DNA of 64,000 bases from Persephonella marina EX-H1 (GTDB taxonomy: Bacteria > Aquificota > Aquificia > Aquificales > Hydrogenothermaceae). The stretch covers positions 1,318,210 to 1,382,209 of the forward strand of contig NC_012440.1 of the NCBI RefSeq assembly GCF_000021565.1, in the 5' to 3' direction. The notes under the pieces were generated by a model that worked only from the letters and a program-made list of their open reading frames with translations, was not told the DNA's origin and searched no databases. This document shows, piece by piece, positions 1 through 8,250 of the stretch. A program made the position numbers and the translations under genes. Each line of letters begins with the position of its first letter. Within the stretch, counting starts at the first letter, position 1.

Positions 1-722
1 AGGCTATAGGAATAAATAACAGATGGGATCTTGCCAGGGCTGAGAACATTATGAAAATGCAGTACCTGAGCTTCTGGGCGTTAAACGGAGCTACAATACA
101 CAGTCCTGAGACTGTATGGATAGAGTTTGATGTTGATCTTTCTAAGGATGTTGAGATATTTCCTAATGTTATGCTGAGGGGAAGTACACAGATCGGCGAG
201 GGAACTGTTATAGAGTCAAACTGTATCATAAAGAATAGCAGGATAGGTAAGAATGTAAAAATTCTTGCGAATACAGTTATTGAGGACAGTGTTATACAGG
301 ACAATGCTGTTGTTGGTCCATTTTCAAGGATAAGAAATAATACCGTTGTAGGATCTGAAGCTGTTATAGGTAACTTTGTTGAAGTTAAAAACTCAAAGAT
401 AGGCGACAGGACAAACGTAAGACATCTAAGTTATATAGGTGATGCTGAGGTTGGAAATGATGTTAATATAGGTGCTGGAACGATAACGTGTAATTACGAC
501 GGTTTCAAGAAACATAAAACTGTTATAAAAGATAAGGCATTTATTGGAAGTGATACTATGCTTGTTGCTCCTGTGACGGTTGGAGAGGAGGCTATAACAG
601 GATCAGGCTCTGTTATAACCAAGGATGTACCTGATAAAGCTCTTGCAGTTGAAAGATCAGCCCAGAAGATAATCCCAAACTATGCGGAAATTAGGAAAAA
701 GAAGAAGGGAGCTGATGAATGA
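1..722 (+). CDS. glmU: Bifunctional N-acetylglucosamine-1-phosphate uridyltransferase / glucosamine-1-phosphate acetyltransferase GlmU, C-terminal part
   Basis: Partial gene; the frame is open to the left edge, so the uridyltransferase half lies outside the window. The reading frame before the first ATG (position 51) already encodes GlmU linker sequence (GINNRWDLARAE), so that ATG is internal. The rest is a left-handed beta-helix of hexapeptide repeats with the acetyltransferase site: RHLSYIGDAE (the His matching the E. coli catalytic His) followed by NIGAGTITCNYDG. The enzyme makes UDP-GlcNAc for peptidoglycan and lipopolysaccharide in the cytoplasm. Its stop overlaps the next start by four bases (ATGA), so the two genes are translationally coupled. 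Confidence 0.95.
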   Translation, partial: AIGINNRWDLARAENIMKMQYLSFWALNGATIHSPETVWIEFDVDLSKDVEIFPNVMLRGSTQIGEGTVIESNCIIKNSRIGKNVKILANTVIEDSVIQDNAVVGPFSRIRNNTVVGSEAVIGNFVEVKNSKIGDRTNVRHLSYIGDAEVGNDVNIGAGTITCNYDGFKKHKTVIKDKAFIGSDTMLVAPVTVGEEAITGSGSVITKDVPDKALAVERSAQKIIPNYAEIRKKKKGADE

Positions 723-1579
723 GGGTGCTTCTTTCACTGATTCTTCTGGTAATGATGGTAGTATCATCAGCTATATCTGAGGAGAAACTGCTTGACAAAA
801 TAGTTCTCGTTGTTAATGGAAAACCTGTTTTAAAATCTGAGATTGAGCTTGCTAAAGAGTGGTATGGTGTAAAAAGTGATAAGGAGGCGGCGAAAAAGCT
901 TATAGATCAGATAATTCTCGCTCAGGCTGCTGAAAAGGTTGGAATACATGCAACGCCTACAGAGGTTGATAATGCTATTTTGAGACTTGCGAGGATGAAC
1001 AGGCTGGGAAGTGTTAATGAATTCAAAAAAAGACTTGAAGAGAGAGGTCTTGTCTTTTCACTCTTTAAGGATCTTATAAAAAGGGAGATAGTTATATCAA
1101 AGTTTGTTCATATATACCTTAAGAGAAATCTTTTTGAGGGGATTGAGGAAGGTAAAGCTGTAGATCTAAGGAAGATAAGACTTATATACCTTGATAAAAG
1201 TAAACCGGGATTTAATGAGAAGTACGAGATACTTAAAAAGCTTGTAAATAAAGAGCCGTTTGATAAACTTGCAAAAGAGTACTCTGATGATCCTGTAACA
1301 GCTGAGAAAGGTGGGCTTTTGGGAGAGGTTAAAAAGGGAGATCTTGTTAAGACGCTTGATAAACCAATATGGGAACATAAAGTAGGGGATATCTTTGAGA
1401 TAGATACAGATAAAGGTGTCTATTTTATAAAGATAGAGTCTGAAGAGAAAAAGATAGTTCATCAGGAGCCAACTGGAGAAGAGGTTAATAAGAAATTACA
1501 GAAAGAGGTTGAGCTTTATCTAAAAAAACTTAAAGAAAATGCTGTGGTAGAGTATATTGATAAATCTCTTGAGGGATAG
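719..1579 (+). CDS. SurA-like periplasmic peptidyl-prolyl cis-trans isomerase
   Basis: 286 residues. A hydrophobic signal peptide covers about residues 1-20, followed by a SurA-type N-terminal chaperone region (DKIVLVVNGKPVLKSEIELA) and a single parvulin/PpiC domain at about residues 145-240, with FDKLAKEYSDDP and the GGLLGEVKKGDL core. E. coli SurA has two parvulin domains, so this is a shorter, one-domain version. Expected role: folding of outer-membrane proteins in the periplasm, which would include the FhaC-type barrel encoded at 31342. The start overlaps glmU by four bases and has a GGGAG ribosome site inside glmU. PpiD- or PrsA-like naming is possible; the parvulin family is not in doubt. 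Confidence 0.85.
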   Translation: MRVLLSLILLVMMVVSSAISEEKLLDKIVLVVNGKPVLKSEIELAKEWYGVKSDKEAAKKLIDQIILAQAAEKVGIHATPTEVDNAILRLARMNRLGSVNEFKKRLEERGLVFSLFKDLIKREIVISKFVHIYLKRNLFEGIEEGKAVDLRKIRLIYLDKSKPGFNEKYEILKKLVNKEPFDKLAKEYSDDPVTAEKGGLLGEVKKGDLVKTLDKPIWEHKVGDIFEIDTDKGVYFIKIESEEKKIVHQEPTGEEVNKKLQKEVELYLKKLKENAVVEYIDKSLEG

Positions 1580-1582
1580 GAG

Positions 1583-2602
1583 ATGATTAAGGAGTATATA
1601 AGGAAGATTACTGAAGGTAAGGATCTATCAGCTGATGAGATGAAGGATCTTTTTAATATCCTTATGGAAGGACAGGCAACAGATGCCCAGATAGGTGCTG
1701 TTCTTATAGGTCTCAAGATGAAAGGTGAGTCTGTAGAAGAGATATCATCTGCTGCCCAGATAATGAGAGAAAAGGCCGTAAAGGTTCCTGTGAAGGATAG
1801 ATCCAGGCTGATAGACACCTGTGGAACAGGTGGTGACAAGGTTGATACATTCAATGTCTCAACGATAACGGCTTTTGTTATAGCAGGTGCGGGAGTTAAG
1901 GTTGCAAAACATGGAAACAGGTCTGTCTCTTCAAAATGTGGAAGTGCGGATATTATGGAAGCTCTTGGAGTAAAGATAGATCTGTCTCCTGAGCAGGCTG
2001 CTGAGGCTATAGACAGGATAGGGCTTGGATTCCTTTTTGCACCTGTTTACCATCCGGCTATGAAAAATGTTATAAGACAGAGAAGGGAGATAGGTGTAAG
2101 AACGATATTCAATATACTAGGCCCACTTTCAAATCCAGCTGGGGCTAAATACCAGCTTTTAGGTGTCTATGATAAAGATCTTGTGGAGCCTGTTGCAAGA
2201 GTTCTATCGCTTTTAGGTATTGAAAGGGCTTATGTTGTTCACGGGATGGAAGGTCTTGATGAGGTTTCAATAACAACAGATACTATGGTTGCTGAGGTTG
2301 ACGGTGGTGATATATCCGTTTACAGCGTAAAACCTGAAGATTTTGGTATTGAAAGAGCCTCTTTAGATGATATAAGAGGTGGAGATCTTGATTTTAATCT
2401 ACAGATAGCACTTGATATTCTTGAAGGAAAAGATAGAAGCAGGAAAACTGATTTTGTCTCACTTAATGCCGGTTTTGCATTCCATGCTGTAGGAGTTGTT
2501 GATTCAGTCAAAGAAGGTATTGAACTTGCGAAAGAAACCATTTATTCTAAAAAAGCCTATGAGATTCTGGAAAAATTAAGAGAATACTCTAAAGGAGGTT
2601 AA
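1583..2602 (+). CDS. trpD: Anthranilate phosphoribosyltransferase
   Basis: 339 residues, full length for TrpD. Transfers the phosphoribosyl group of PRPP to anthranilate, the second committed step of tryptophan synthesis. Visible motifs are the PRPP/Mg loop [15 protein letters not shown], the anthranilate site [15 protein letters not shown] and the [10 protein letters not shown] segment. The gene begins three bases after the SurA-like gene, with GAGGG at 1571-1575 as the likely ribosome site, so it is embedded in the glmU operon rather than in a trp operon. Confidence 0.95.
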   Translation: MIKEYIRKITEGKDLSADEMKDLFNILMEGQATDAQIGAVLIGLKMKGESVEEISSAAQIMREKAVKVPVKDRSRLIDTCGTGGDKVDTFNVSTITAFVIAGAGVKVAKHGNRSVSSKCGSADIMEALGVKIDLSPEQAAEAIDRIGLGFLFAPVYHPAMKNVIRQRREIGVRTIFNILGPLSNPAGAKYQLLGVYDKDLVEPVARVLSLLGIERAYVVHGMEGLDEVSITTDTMVAEVDGGDISVYSVKPEDFGIERASLDDIRGGDLDFNLQIALDILEGKDRSRKTDFVSLNAGFAFHAVGVVDSVKEGIELAKETIYSKKAYEILEKLREYSKGG

Positions 2603-2604
2603 AG

Positions 2605-2916
2605 GTGGAACTGGTACTTTCTGGATTTATAGCAGGAGCATTTTTTATCCTTATGATTATTATGTTCTGGCTTGGTTATAAGGAGGCTTACAGACACAAG
2701 GTTGAGGATCCTGTTAAGATTGAGGAATTTTATGCAGGTGAAGGCTGGGATAACGATACCCTTTTTGCCTATAAAAAGATCGTTGATACCATTCACAGAG
2801 AACTTAATGATGAGGAGCAGAAGTACTTTATGTATCTTGTGGAGGAAGGTTACAGAGGAGACTTCCTTATAAGAAAGTTTTTAGAGTTCTCAAGACAGTT
2901 TAAAGAACATCATTAA
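2605..2916 (+). CDS. Small membrane-anchored protein of unknown function
   Basis: 103 residues, starting at GTG two bases after the trpD stop, with AAAGGAGG at 2591-2598 as ribosome site. One N-terminal transmembrane segment (about residues 4-24) is followed by a charged soluble tail of about 75 residues (EEFYAGEGWDNDTLFAYKKI) that looks helical. It shows no catalytic motif I recognise. Tight spacing on both sides and good ribosome sites argue that it is real and co-transcribed with trpD and the enoyl reductase. Function unknown. Confidence 0.75.
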   Translation: MELVLSGFIAGAFFILMIIMFWLGYKEAYRHKVEDPVKIEEFYAGEGWDNDTLFAYKKIVDTIHRELNDEEQKYFMYLVEEGYRGDFLIRKFLEFSRQFKEHH

Positions 2917-2928
2917 AGGAGGATATTA

Positions 2929-3714
2929 ATGGCCTGCAGGGAGTTAGAAGGTAAGCTCGCATTTATAACAGGTGGGAGCAGAGGGATTGGAAGAGCTATA
3001 GCACTTAAGCTTGCTGAGATGGGATCTGATGTGATCATAAACTACTACAAAAATAAAGAGAAAGCTGAAGAGGTTGTGAAGGAGATAGAGAGTAAAGGTG
3101 TTAAAGGATATGCCATTCAGGGTGATTTTGGAAATAAAGATGATATAGACAGGGTTTTCAACCAGATAAAGGAAGATTTTGGATATCTTGATATATTCGT
3201 AAGTAATGCTGTTGCATCTGGAAGAGAGGTTGTTGGTGGATTTGCTCCATTTTTAAGGCTTAAAGAGAGAGGAACAAGAAGAATATTTGATATAACAGTT
3301 ATGGGCTTTATATGGTCTGTTCAGAAAGCTGTTCCACTTATGGAAGGGAGAGAAGGAAAGATAATTGCCATATCATCAACAGGAACAAGGGATTATATGC
3401 CTAACTATGCTATACATGGAGCTGCAAAGTCTGCACTTGAGGCTCTCGTTAGATACGCTGCTGTTGAGTTTGGTGAGAAGGGAATTAATGTTAATACAGT
3501 TTCAGGTGGTCCTATAGATACTGAGGCTATACAGCTCTTCCCTAACTACGAAGAGGTTAAGGAAGGAACTATAAAGCTTACACCACTTGGAAGAATGGGT
3601 GTTCCTGAAGATATAGCAGGTGTTGTTGGATTTCTATGTACAGAAGATGCTAAATGGATACAGGGTCAGACAATAATTGTTGATGGTGGACTTTCACTTG
3701 TGAGGGGTCGTTAA
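2929..3714 (+). CDS. fabL: Enoyl-[acyl-carrier-protein] reductase, FabL type (SDR family)
   Basis: 261 residues. Classical short-chain dehydrogenase with the nucleotide-binding GGSRGIG near the N terminus and a YxxxxxxK catalytic pair (YAIHGAAK). The C-terminal segment VSGGPIDTEAIQLFPN closely resembles Bacillus subtilis FabL (as I recall it, VSGGAIDTDALKHFPN), which separates it from FabI (YxxxxxxK with a different spacing context) and from FabG. Expected reaction: NADPH-dependent reduction of trans-2-enoyl-ACP, the last step of each fatty-acid elongation round. Ribosome site AAAGGAGG lies before ATG 2929. The stop codon overlaps that of the convergent gene on the other strand. A FabG-like role is the main alternative. 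Confidence 0.8.
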   Translation: MACRELEGKLAFITGGSRGIGRAIALKLAEMGSDVIINYYKNKEKAEEVVKEIESKGVKGYAIQGDFGNKDDIDRVFNQIKEDFGYLDIFVSNAVASGREVVGGFAPFLRLKERGTRRIFDITVMGFIWSVQKAVPLMEGREGKIIAISSTGTRDYMPNYAIHGAAKSALEALVRYAAVEFGEKGINVNTVSGGPIDTEAIQLFPNYEEVKEGTIKLTPLGRMGVPEDIAGVVGFLCTEDAKWIQGQTIIVDGGLSLVRGR

Positions 3715-3730
3715 TTTGGGAGCGACCCTT
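3703..3730. terminator. Putative bidirectional terminator overlapping two stop codons
   Basis: Stem GGGTCG (3705-3710) pairs with CGACCC (3723-3728), with flanking A and G/T pairs extending it. The 12-nt loop contains the stop codons of both convergent genes (TAA at 3712-3714 plus, 3713-3711 minus). A short T run follows on the plus side. Confidence 0.5.
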
Positions 3731-4202
3731 TCTGTATCATCTCTGAAAGGGAACTTATAGTCATAGATATATCATTTATCTGAGTGAGAAGTTCCTTTTC
3801 TATCTCTTTTATCTTTGAAGGTTGATCTATCGTTTCCTCAAACTGTATAAGAAGCTCTCCTATGGCATCAACTATATGTCTGTTCTTTACAAAAAGATCT
3901 TCCATGAATATGGGGATATTTGTCTCTATCATAGGCAGTGTAAAGAGTATCCAGGCAAGGGTCTCAGATGTAATGATGGATATATGTTTCAGCAGGTGAG
4001 CATCCTCCACCTCATTTATATGCTTTATAAGATCGGTGGTTTTTTTCAGACTTTTTGAAAATCTATCAAAAATAAACGCACTATCCTTTAGTGTAAGCTC
4101 CTTTTTCTCATTTATTATTGAGTTTATCTCTGCCTTCTGGCTTATTATGTAGCTCTCTAAATCACCTAAAAGGTACTCAACATAAAGATTATTCTTTCCC
4201 AT
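3711..4202 (-). CDS. Unknown protein, last gene of the flhF-flhG-fliA operon
   Basis: 163 residues, predicted almost entirely alpha-helical with charged heptad-like stretches (YIISQKAEINSIINEKKELT) and one more hydrophobic helix in the middle (ITSETLAWILFTLPMIETN). There is no signal peptide or catalytic motif I recognise. The ATG overlaps the fliA stop (TAATG), so it is translationally coupled to the flagellar sigma factor. Position suggests a flagellar or chemotaxis accessory role such as a small chaperone or phosphatase, but sequence alone does not show which. Confidence 0.75.
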   Translation of the reverse strand: MGKNNLYVEYLLGDLESYIISQKAEINSIINEKKELTLKDSAFIFDRFSKSLKKTTDLIKHINEVEDAHLLKHISIITSETLAWILFTLPMIETNIPIFMEDLFVKNRHIVDAIGELLIQFEETIDQPSKIKEIEKELLTQINDISMTISSLSEMIQKGSLPN

Positions 4203-4927
4203 TACTCTTTACTTATGTATTTTTTGATCATACTCTTAATCTTCATCATAGTTTTTGTGTGTATCTGAGATATTCTTGATTCTGTAAGTCCTAAAACCTC
4301 ACCTATCTCCTTCATAGACAGCTCTTCATAGTAGTAAAGTGTTATAACAAGTCTTTCTCTTTCATTAAGCTTAGAAATTATATCAGAAATGATTTTTTTC
4401 AATTCTTCCTCTTCAACATACTTGTCAGGTGTATCGTCATTTATTGATATGATCTGCCACAGTTTCGTATTTGCGTCCTCATCAGATCCAACAGTTGTAT
4501 CTATAGATATAAGACCGCTGTTTGATATCTTCTCAGCATACTTCATGTACTCCTCAACATCCATACCTAAATACTCTGCGATCTCCTCAGGTGTAGCCTC
4601 CCTTCCCAGTTTTTGTTCAACCTCTAAGATAGCAGCCTCAATATGTCTTGCTTTCTGTCTCACGTTTCTTGGAACCCAGTCAAGTTTTCTGAGAGAGTCT
4701 ATTATCTGACCTCTTATTCTGATCTCAGCATATGTTGATAGTTTAACACCTTTTGATGGATCGTATTTGTTGATCGCATCAATCAGACCAAGAACACCTG
4801 TGTTTATCAGATCCTCCTCAGTTACAGTTGGAGGAAGATTCTCCTGCTTCAGGCTCTGGACGATATAGTTGATCTTTGGTAAAAACTCCATGATAATCTC
4901 GTTTCTCTCTCTGTTTGAAATCTTCAT
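4202..4927 (-). CDS. fliA: RNA polymerase sigma factor for flagellar genes (sigma-28, FliA)
   Basis: About 241 residues from the chosen start. Region 2 is clear (LINTGVLGLIDAINKYDPSK, then STYAEIRIRGQIIDSLRKLD), followed by region 3 (KLGREATPEEIAEYLGM) and the region 4 helix-turn-helix (LSMKEIGEVLGLTESRISQI). I chose ATG 4927 because AAGGAGGAGG lies just upstream; an ATG at 4948 would add seven residues and overlap flhG. FliA directs transcription of late flagellar genes and is normally held by FlgM. It follows flhG by 13 bases and sits in the sigma-54 type operon that starts at flhF. Confidence 0.93.
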   Translation of the reverse strand: MKISNRERNEIIMEFLPKINYIVQSLKQENLPPTVTEEDLINTGVLGLIDAINKYDPSKGVKLSTYAEIRIRGQIIDSLRKLDWVPRNVRQKARHIEAAILEVEQKLGREATPEEIAEYLGMDVEEYMKYAEKISNSGLISIDTTVGSDEDANTKLWQIISINDDTPDKYVEEEELKKIISDIISKLNERERLVITLYYYEELSMKEIGEVLGLTESRISQIHTKTMMKIKSMIKKYISKE

Positions 4928-4940
4928 CTTTTCCTCCTCC

Positions 4941-5807
4941 TTAATCAAACTTAAGATTTATCCAGTTATTTAAGATTCTTCTCCAGAAATTTTCCTTTTT
5001 TTCTGGAAGGTTACCCTCTAAAATGGCCTTTGCAACAATTTCTAAATCCTGACTGTACTTTGAGTTTGGATATCTTGATGTTAAAACGAACCTCTCCCTG
5101 ATTGATTTTGAAAGTTTCTCATCTTTTCTTATACAGCCGTAGTATTTTATCGTTTTTCCTGAGAACTTCCTTATAACGTTATTTGTTGCGTTGTATATCC
5201 TTTCTGCTTCCTTTTCGTTATCCGTCATATTTACAACAAGACCAAGTTCCATGTTTCCTGTGTTGTAGTTTGATATTATCCTGCATATAGCGTAAGAGTC
5301 TGCTACAGCTGTAGGATCAGGTGTTGTTACAACAACAGTTTTATCAGCGGCAAGGCAGAAGTTAATAACACTTTCTGATATACCTGCTGATGTGTCTATA
5401 AGCATTATGTCAAATGAGTAGTATATATCCTGAAGTGAGTTGAGTATGAACATCTGCTGTTCTTTCGGGAGGTTTGCAAGCTCCTCAAAACCTGATGCTG
5501 CTGGTATAAACTTTATCCCATATTTTGAAGACCAGATTATCTCATTTATATTTTTCTCCCCTGTAAGGAGATGGAGAAGGTTGTATTTAGGTTTTTCGTT
5601 CAGAACTATATCAACATTTGCAAGTGCTAGATCAGCATCAAGTATGAGAACGTTCTTACCCATTTTCTGTAGTATGTATGCCAGATTTACAGTGAAGCTT
5701 GTTTTACCAACACCACCTTTACCAGATGTTATAGATATAACCTGAAAGTCAACAGATCTGTTTTTCTTTACCATATTTCTTAAGCTTTCAGCCTGATCTC
5801 TCATCAT
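4941..5807 (-). CDS. flhG: Flagellar number/placement ATPase FlhG (MinD/ParA family)
   Basis: 288 residues. Deviant Walker A SGKGGVGKTS at about residues 28-37, a switch region DADLALANVDIVL and the DTSAGI motif are typical of MinD-like ATPases. Flanked by flhF and fliA, it is FlhG (also called FleN or YlxH), which limits flagellar number and acts with the GTPase FlhF at the cell pole. The start overlaps the flhF stop by four bases (ATGA). The C-terminal tail contains an amphipathic stretch (FWRRILNNWINLKF) suited to membrane contact, as in MinD. Confidence 0.92.
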   Translation of the reverse strand: MMRDQAESLRNMVKKNRSVDFQVISITSGKGGVGKTSFTVNLAYILQKMGKNVLILDADLALANVDIVLNEKPKYNLLHLLTGEKNINEIIWSSKYGIKFIPAASGFEELANLPKEQQMFILNSLQDIYYSFDIMLIDTSAGISESVINFCLAADKTVVVTTPDPTAVADSYAICRIISNYNTGNMELGLVVNMTDNEKEAERIYNATNNVIRKFSGKTIKYYGCIRKDEKLSKSIRERFVLTSRYPNSKYSQDLEIVAKAILEGNLPEKKENFWRRILNNWINLKFD

Positions 5808-6730
5808 CTGTAAACCTCTACAAGCTGTGTAAGAATTTCAGATGCTTCTTTAATATCCTTTGGTACATCCATTCCATCGGTTATATAGCTGATCTTGTAA
5901 TTCCAGTTTAGAATTATGAAAATAAGAGGAATACTGTTCTGTATCTCATCGTATTTTGTCAGTATCAGATGATCTATATTGAATTTTGAGAAGTAGTTTA
6001 TATCCTTCTCAACTATATTTTCCTTCCTTGTTAAAGGAACTGTGAGAATATTTTCAGACTGACTGCTGTTTGTTATGAAAGATACTATCTTTTCAACCTC
6101 AGGAAGCTGTTTTATATTACCCGGTGTGTCAAAGAGTATATGATCAAACTCCTCAAATGCATCTTTGTAAAGGATAAGATCCTTCTCATTTTTAATAAGG
6201 AAGAATGGTATCTGCATTATCTCACAGAACTTTTTAAGACTTTCCGATCCCCCTATCTTGTAAAAATCAAATGATGCTATGGCTATCTTTCTGTTTTTAT
6301 TGAATTTCAGGATAGCTCCTATCTTTGCCACTGTTGTGCTTTTTCCAGAGGATATATTACCCAGAACGGTTATATACTTCTTTTTGAAAGGGTCTTTCTC
6401 AATCTTTTCCTGTATATCTATTCCCTCTATGTTCTCAGCTATTTTAAGGTAGATACCTTTTATCTCGTCTAACAGACTCTCTTCAAGCTTACCCGGTATC
6501 AGTCCTTTATCAAGGATTGAGAGAAGTCTTGATAGGGGGTTAAACTTATGATCTATCTTATGTATGTTTTTCTTAAGTTTTGTTTCCTTTTTTTCAGGTG
6601 ATGCTGCGAGGATCTCAAATCTTCCATCAATCTCTTTTATTGAAAGGATTATTGCGTTATCTCCAAGATCCTCCCTTATCTTAACCCATCCCTCTTGAAG
6701 ATTGTCAACTTGAAAGATCTTCATTTTCAT
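5804..6730 (-). CDS. flhF: Flagellar biosynthesis GTPase FlhF (SRP-type)
   Basis: About 308 residues. The N-terminal B region begins MKMKIFQVDN and is followed by an SRP-like NG GTPase: G1 GNISSGKSTT, G3 DTPGN and G4 TKYD. FlhF marks the pole for flagellar assembly and is activated by FlhG. ATG 6730 is chosen because GGAGGAG sits six bases upstream; an in-frame ATG at 6775 would lie upstream of the predicted transcription start and give an unnatural hydrophobic leader. A sigma-54 type promoter at 6774-6759 precedes it. Confidence 0.92.
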   Translation of the reverse strand: MKMKIFQVDNLQEGWVKIREDLGDNAIILSIKEIDGRFEILAASPEKKETKLKKNIHKIDHKFNPLSRLLSILDKGLIPGKLEESLLDEIKGIYLKIAENIEGIDIQEKIEKDPFKKKYITVLGNISSGKSTTVAKIGAILKFNKNRKIAIASFDFYKIGGSESLKKFCEIMQIPFFLIKNEKDLILYKDAFEEFDHILFDTPGNIKQLPEVEKIVSFITNSSQSENILTVPLTRKENIVEKDINYFSKFNIDHLILTKYDEIQNSIPLIFIILNWNYKISYITDGMDVPKDIKEASEILTQLVEVYR

Positions 6731-6758
6731 CTTAATCTCCTCCGCTGTGAATATATAA

Positions 6759-6774
6759 AGCAAGATAAATGCCA
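6759..6774 (-). promoter_or_regulatory. Sigma-54 (RpoN) promoter of the flhF-flhG-fliA operon
   Basis: On the minus strand the sequence reads TGGCATTTATCTTGCT. This matches the sigma-54 consensus (TGGCAC-N5-TTGC), with the invariant GG and GC separated by exactly ten bases. Transcription would begin about 12 bases further on, near 6748, leaving a short leader that carries GGAGGAG and ATG 6730. Early flagellar operons are often sigma-54 dependent. No enhancer site was identified. Confidence 0.72.
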
Positions 6775-6846
6775 AACTGAGAAGTGTTGTTAATAGTTAA
6801 TAATTCGTAGAGAGGGATATTAAAATGCAGTCAAAAGTATGCATTT

Positions 6847-7224
6847 TTAGAGGTAAATGATCACAATAGCAACGGAATAATTTTTCTCATGGGATATTGA
6901 AAGACTAATATTTTCAGGGTTTAGAGAGGATTCTCTGTCCTGGAAACTGGGGTGCAGTAAAATTTCTGCAGGTTCTCCCTGCTTTCCTGTTATCTCGATA
7001 TCTTTATATTTTAATTTTTTTCCAAAAGCCTGGTAGTAGGCTTTTATAAACGCCTCTTTTGCGGCAAACCTTGCAGAAAAACATTCTATCATCATTTTTT
7101 TATTTTTGCAATACCCTATCTCCCTTTCTGTAAATATCTTTCTCAAAAATGTATCTCCATATCTCTTTAAAGCATTCTCTATCCTTTTGTTCTCAACGAT
7201 ATCAATACCTGTATATAATCTCAT
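6847..7224 (-). CDS. acpS: Holo-[acyl-carrier-protein] synthase
   Basis: 125 residues, usual length for AcpS. Transfers 4'-phosphopantetheine from CoA to apo-ACP. The Mg-binding GIDIVE motif near the N terminus and the FAAKEAFIKA motif in the middle are both present, and SLSISHEKNYSVA forms the conserved C-terminal strand. The start overlaps the aroK stop by four bases. The following 116-base gap contains the sigma-54 promoter of flhF, so the operon appears to end here. Confidence 0.93.
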   Translation of the reverse strand: MRLYTGIDIVENKRIENALKRYGDTFLRKIFTEREIGYCKNKKMMIECFSARFAAKEAFIKAYYQAFGKKLKYKDIEITGKQGEPAEILLHPSFQDRESSLNPENISLSISHEKNYSVAIVIIYL

Positions 7225-7715
7225 CTGATCCTTCCTAAAATCTCATTTACAATCTGGTATGGAGATTTTCCTTCTGTACTGATTCTTATATCAGCCTGTG
7301 CATAAATTTTTTTTCTTTTTTCAAAAAGTTCCTTTATCTCTTTCCTGTTTTTTTTCAGCAGAGGTCTTTCATCATCACCTTTACATCTTTCAAAAACTGT
7401 TTCAAGCGGTGTATCAAGCCAGATAACAGTCCCGTTTTCTTTCATCTTTCTCATATTTTCACTGTCCGCACCAAGACCGCCACCTGTTGAGACAACAAGA
7501 TTTTTAGATCCCAGAAATCTCTCAATCATTCTCTTTTCAAGATCTCTGAAGTAGCTTTCACCTTTTTCCCTGAATATATCCTTTATCTTTTTTCCTTCCT
7601 CCTTTTCTATCTCCTGATCTATATCTACAAACCTGAATCCTAATTTTTCGGCGAGAAGTTTTCCGACTGTTGATTTTCCACTTCCCATAAAACCAACAAG
7701 GTATATATTTCTCAT
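7221..7715 (-). CDS. aroK: Shikimate kinase
   Basis: About 164 residues from ATG 7715. P-loop GFMGSGKSTVG, shikimate-binding VDIDQEIEKEEG, VVSTGGGLG and the lid motif DERPLL are all visible. It phosphorylates shikimate in the chorismate pathway. A longer in-frame start at 7805 would add 30 residues unlike any shikimate kinase; ATG 7715 has a GAGGGAG ribosome site and overlaps the stop of the preceding membrane gene (TGATG), so the short form is preferred. Confidence 0.94.
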   Translation of the reverse strand: MRNIYLVGFMGSGKSTVGKLLAEKLGFRFVDIDQEIEKEEGKKIKDIFREKGESYFRDLEKRMIERFLGSKNLVVSTGGGLGADSENMRKMKENGTVIWLDTPLETVFERCKGDDERPLLKKNRKEIKELFEKRKKIYAQADIRISTEGKSPYQIVNEILGRIR

Positions 7716-8011
7716 CAGACTCCCTCTTTTAAAGATAGAACAAATGCTGTTCCTGTAAGAAGTAAAAGGCTGTAAAAAGAGTAAAGGATAGATCTGATTA
7801 TACACAGTCTGTAAAGGAATCTGTTTATAAGAATGTTTGAACAGAAACCTGAGATGATAACGAGAGCAACAGTTAAACTGTAATGTTCAGACAAAAATGT
7901 TCCGGGAATAAGGTAGTCTGTTACGGAAAAAATGAAAAGATATACGATAACCCCTGAGAAAAAGATCACTGCTTTTTTTAATATTTCCATGTTAATATTT
8001 AATTTTAACAC
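7715..8011 (-). CDS. Small multi-pass membrane protein of unknown function
   Basis: 98 residues with about three transmembrane segments (VIFFSGVIVYLFIFSVTDYL; LTVALVIISGFCSNILI; LYSFYSLLLLTGTAFVL). The stop overlaps the aroK start, which supports its reality. Two starts are possible, GTG 8011 and ATG 7990; neither has a good ribosome site, and the divergent DUF167 gene begins only 17 bases from GTG 8011. I do not recognise the family. Confidence 0.6.
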   Translation of the reverse strand: MLKLNINMEILKKAVIFFSGVIVYLFIFSVTDYLIPGTFLSEHYSLTVALVIISGFCSNILINRFLYRLCIIRSILYSFYSLLLLTGTAFVLSLKEGV

Positions 8012-8027
8012 TTTTGGGGAGTGTTAA

Positions 8028-8249
8028 TTGATTGTAAAGGTAAAGGTAAAACCAAACGCAAAAAAAGAAGAGATCAGGGAGATACAGAAGGATTATTTTG
8101 AGATAAGGGTTACAGTTCCACCTGAGAAGGGAAAGGCGAACAGCAGGGTTATAGAGCTTCTCTCAAAACACCTTAAGATCCCAAAATCAAGGATAAAACT
8201 TAAAAAAGGTGAAAAATCAAGGGAGAAGATATTTGAGATCATAGATTAA
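8028..8249 (+). CDS. DUF167 / YggU family protein
   Basis: 73 residues beginning at TTG, with GGGGAGTG placed six to eight bases upstream. The sequence VKVKPNAKKEEI at the N terminus and VPPEKGKANSRVIELLSKHL in the middle are the hallmark of the small DUF167 fold. The family is widespread and its biochemical role is not settled. It is a single gene between two minus-strand groups. Confidence 0.85.
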   Translation: MIVKVKVKPNAKKEEIREIQKDYFEIRVTVPPEKGKANSRVIELLSKHLKIPKSRIKLKKGEKSREKIFEIID

Positions 8250-8250
8250 G

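Noticed and set aside
51-53. ATG at 51 as a real gene start
   Set aside because: The frame continues upstream to the window edge with recognisable GlmU linker sequence, so this Met is internal.
1166-1462. Minus-strand open frame inside the SurA-like gene
   Set aside because: Its translation is Tyr/Phe/Leu/Ile-rich shadow sequence without a ribosome site, opposite a well-supported gene.
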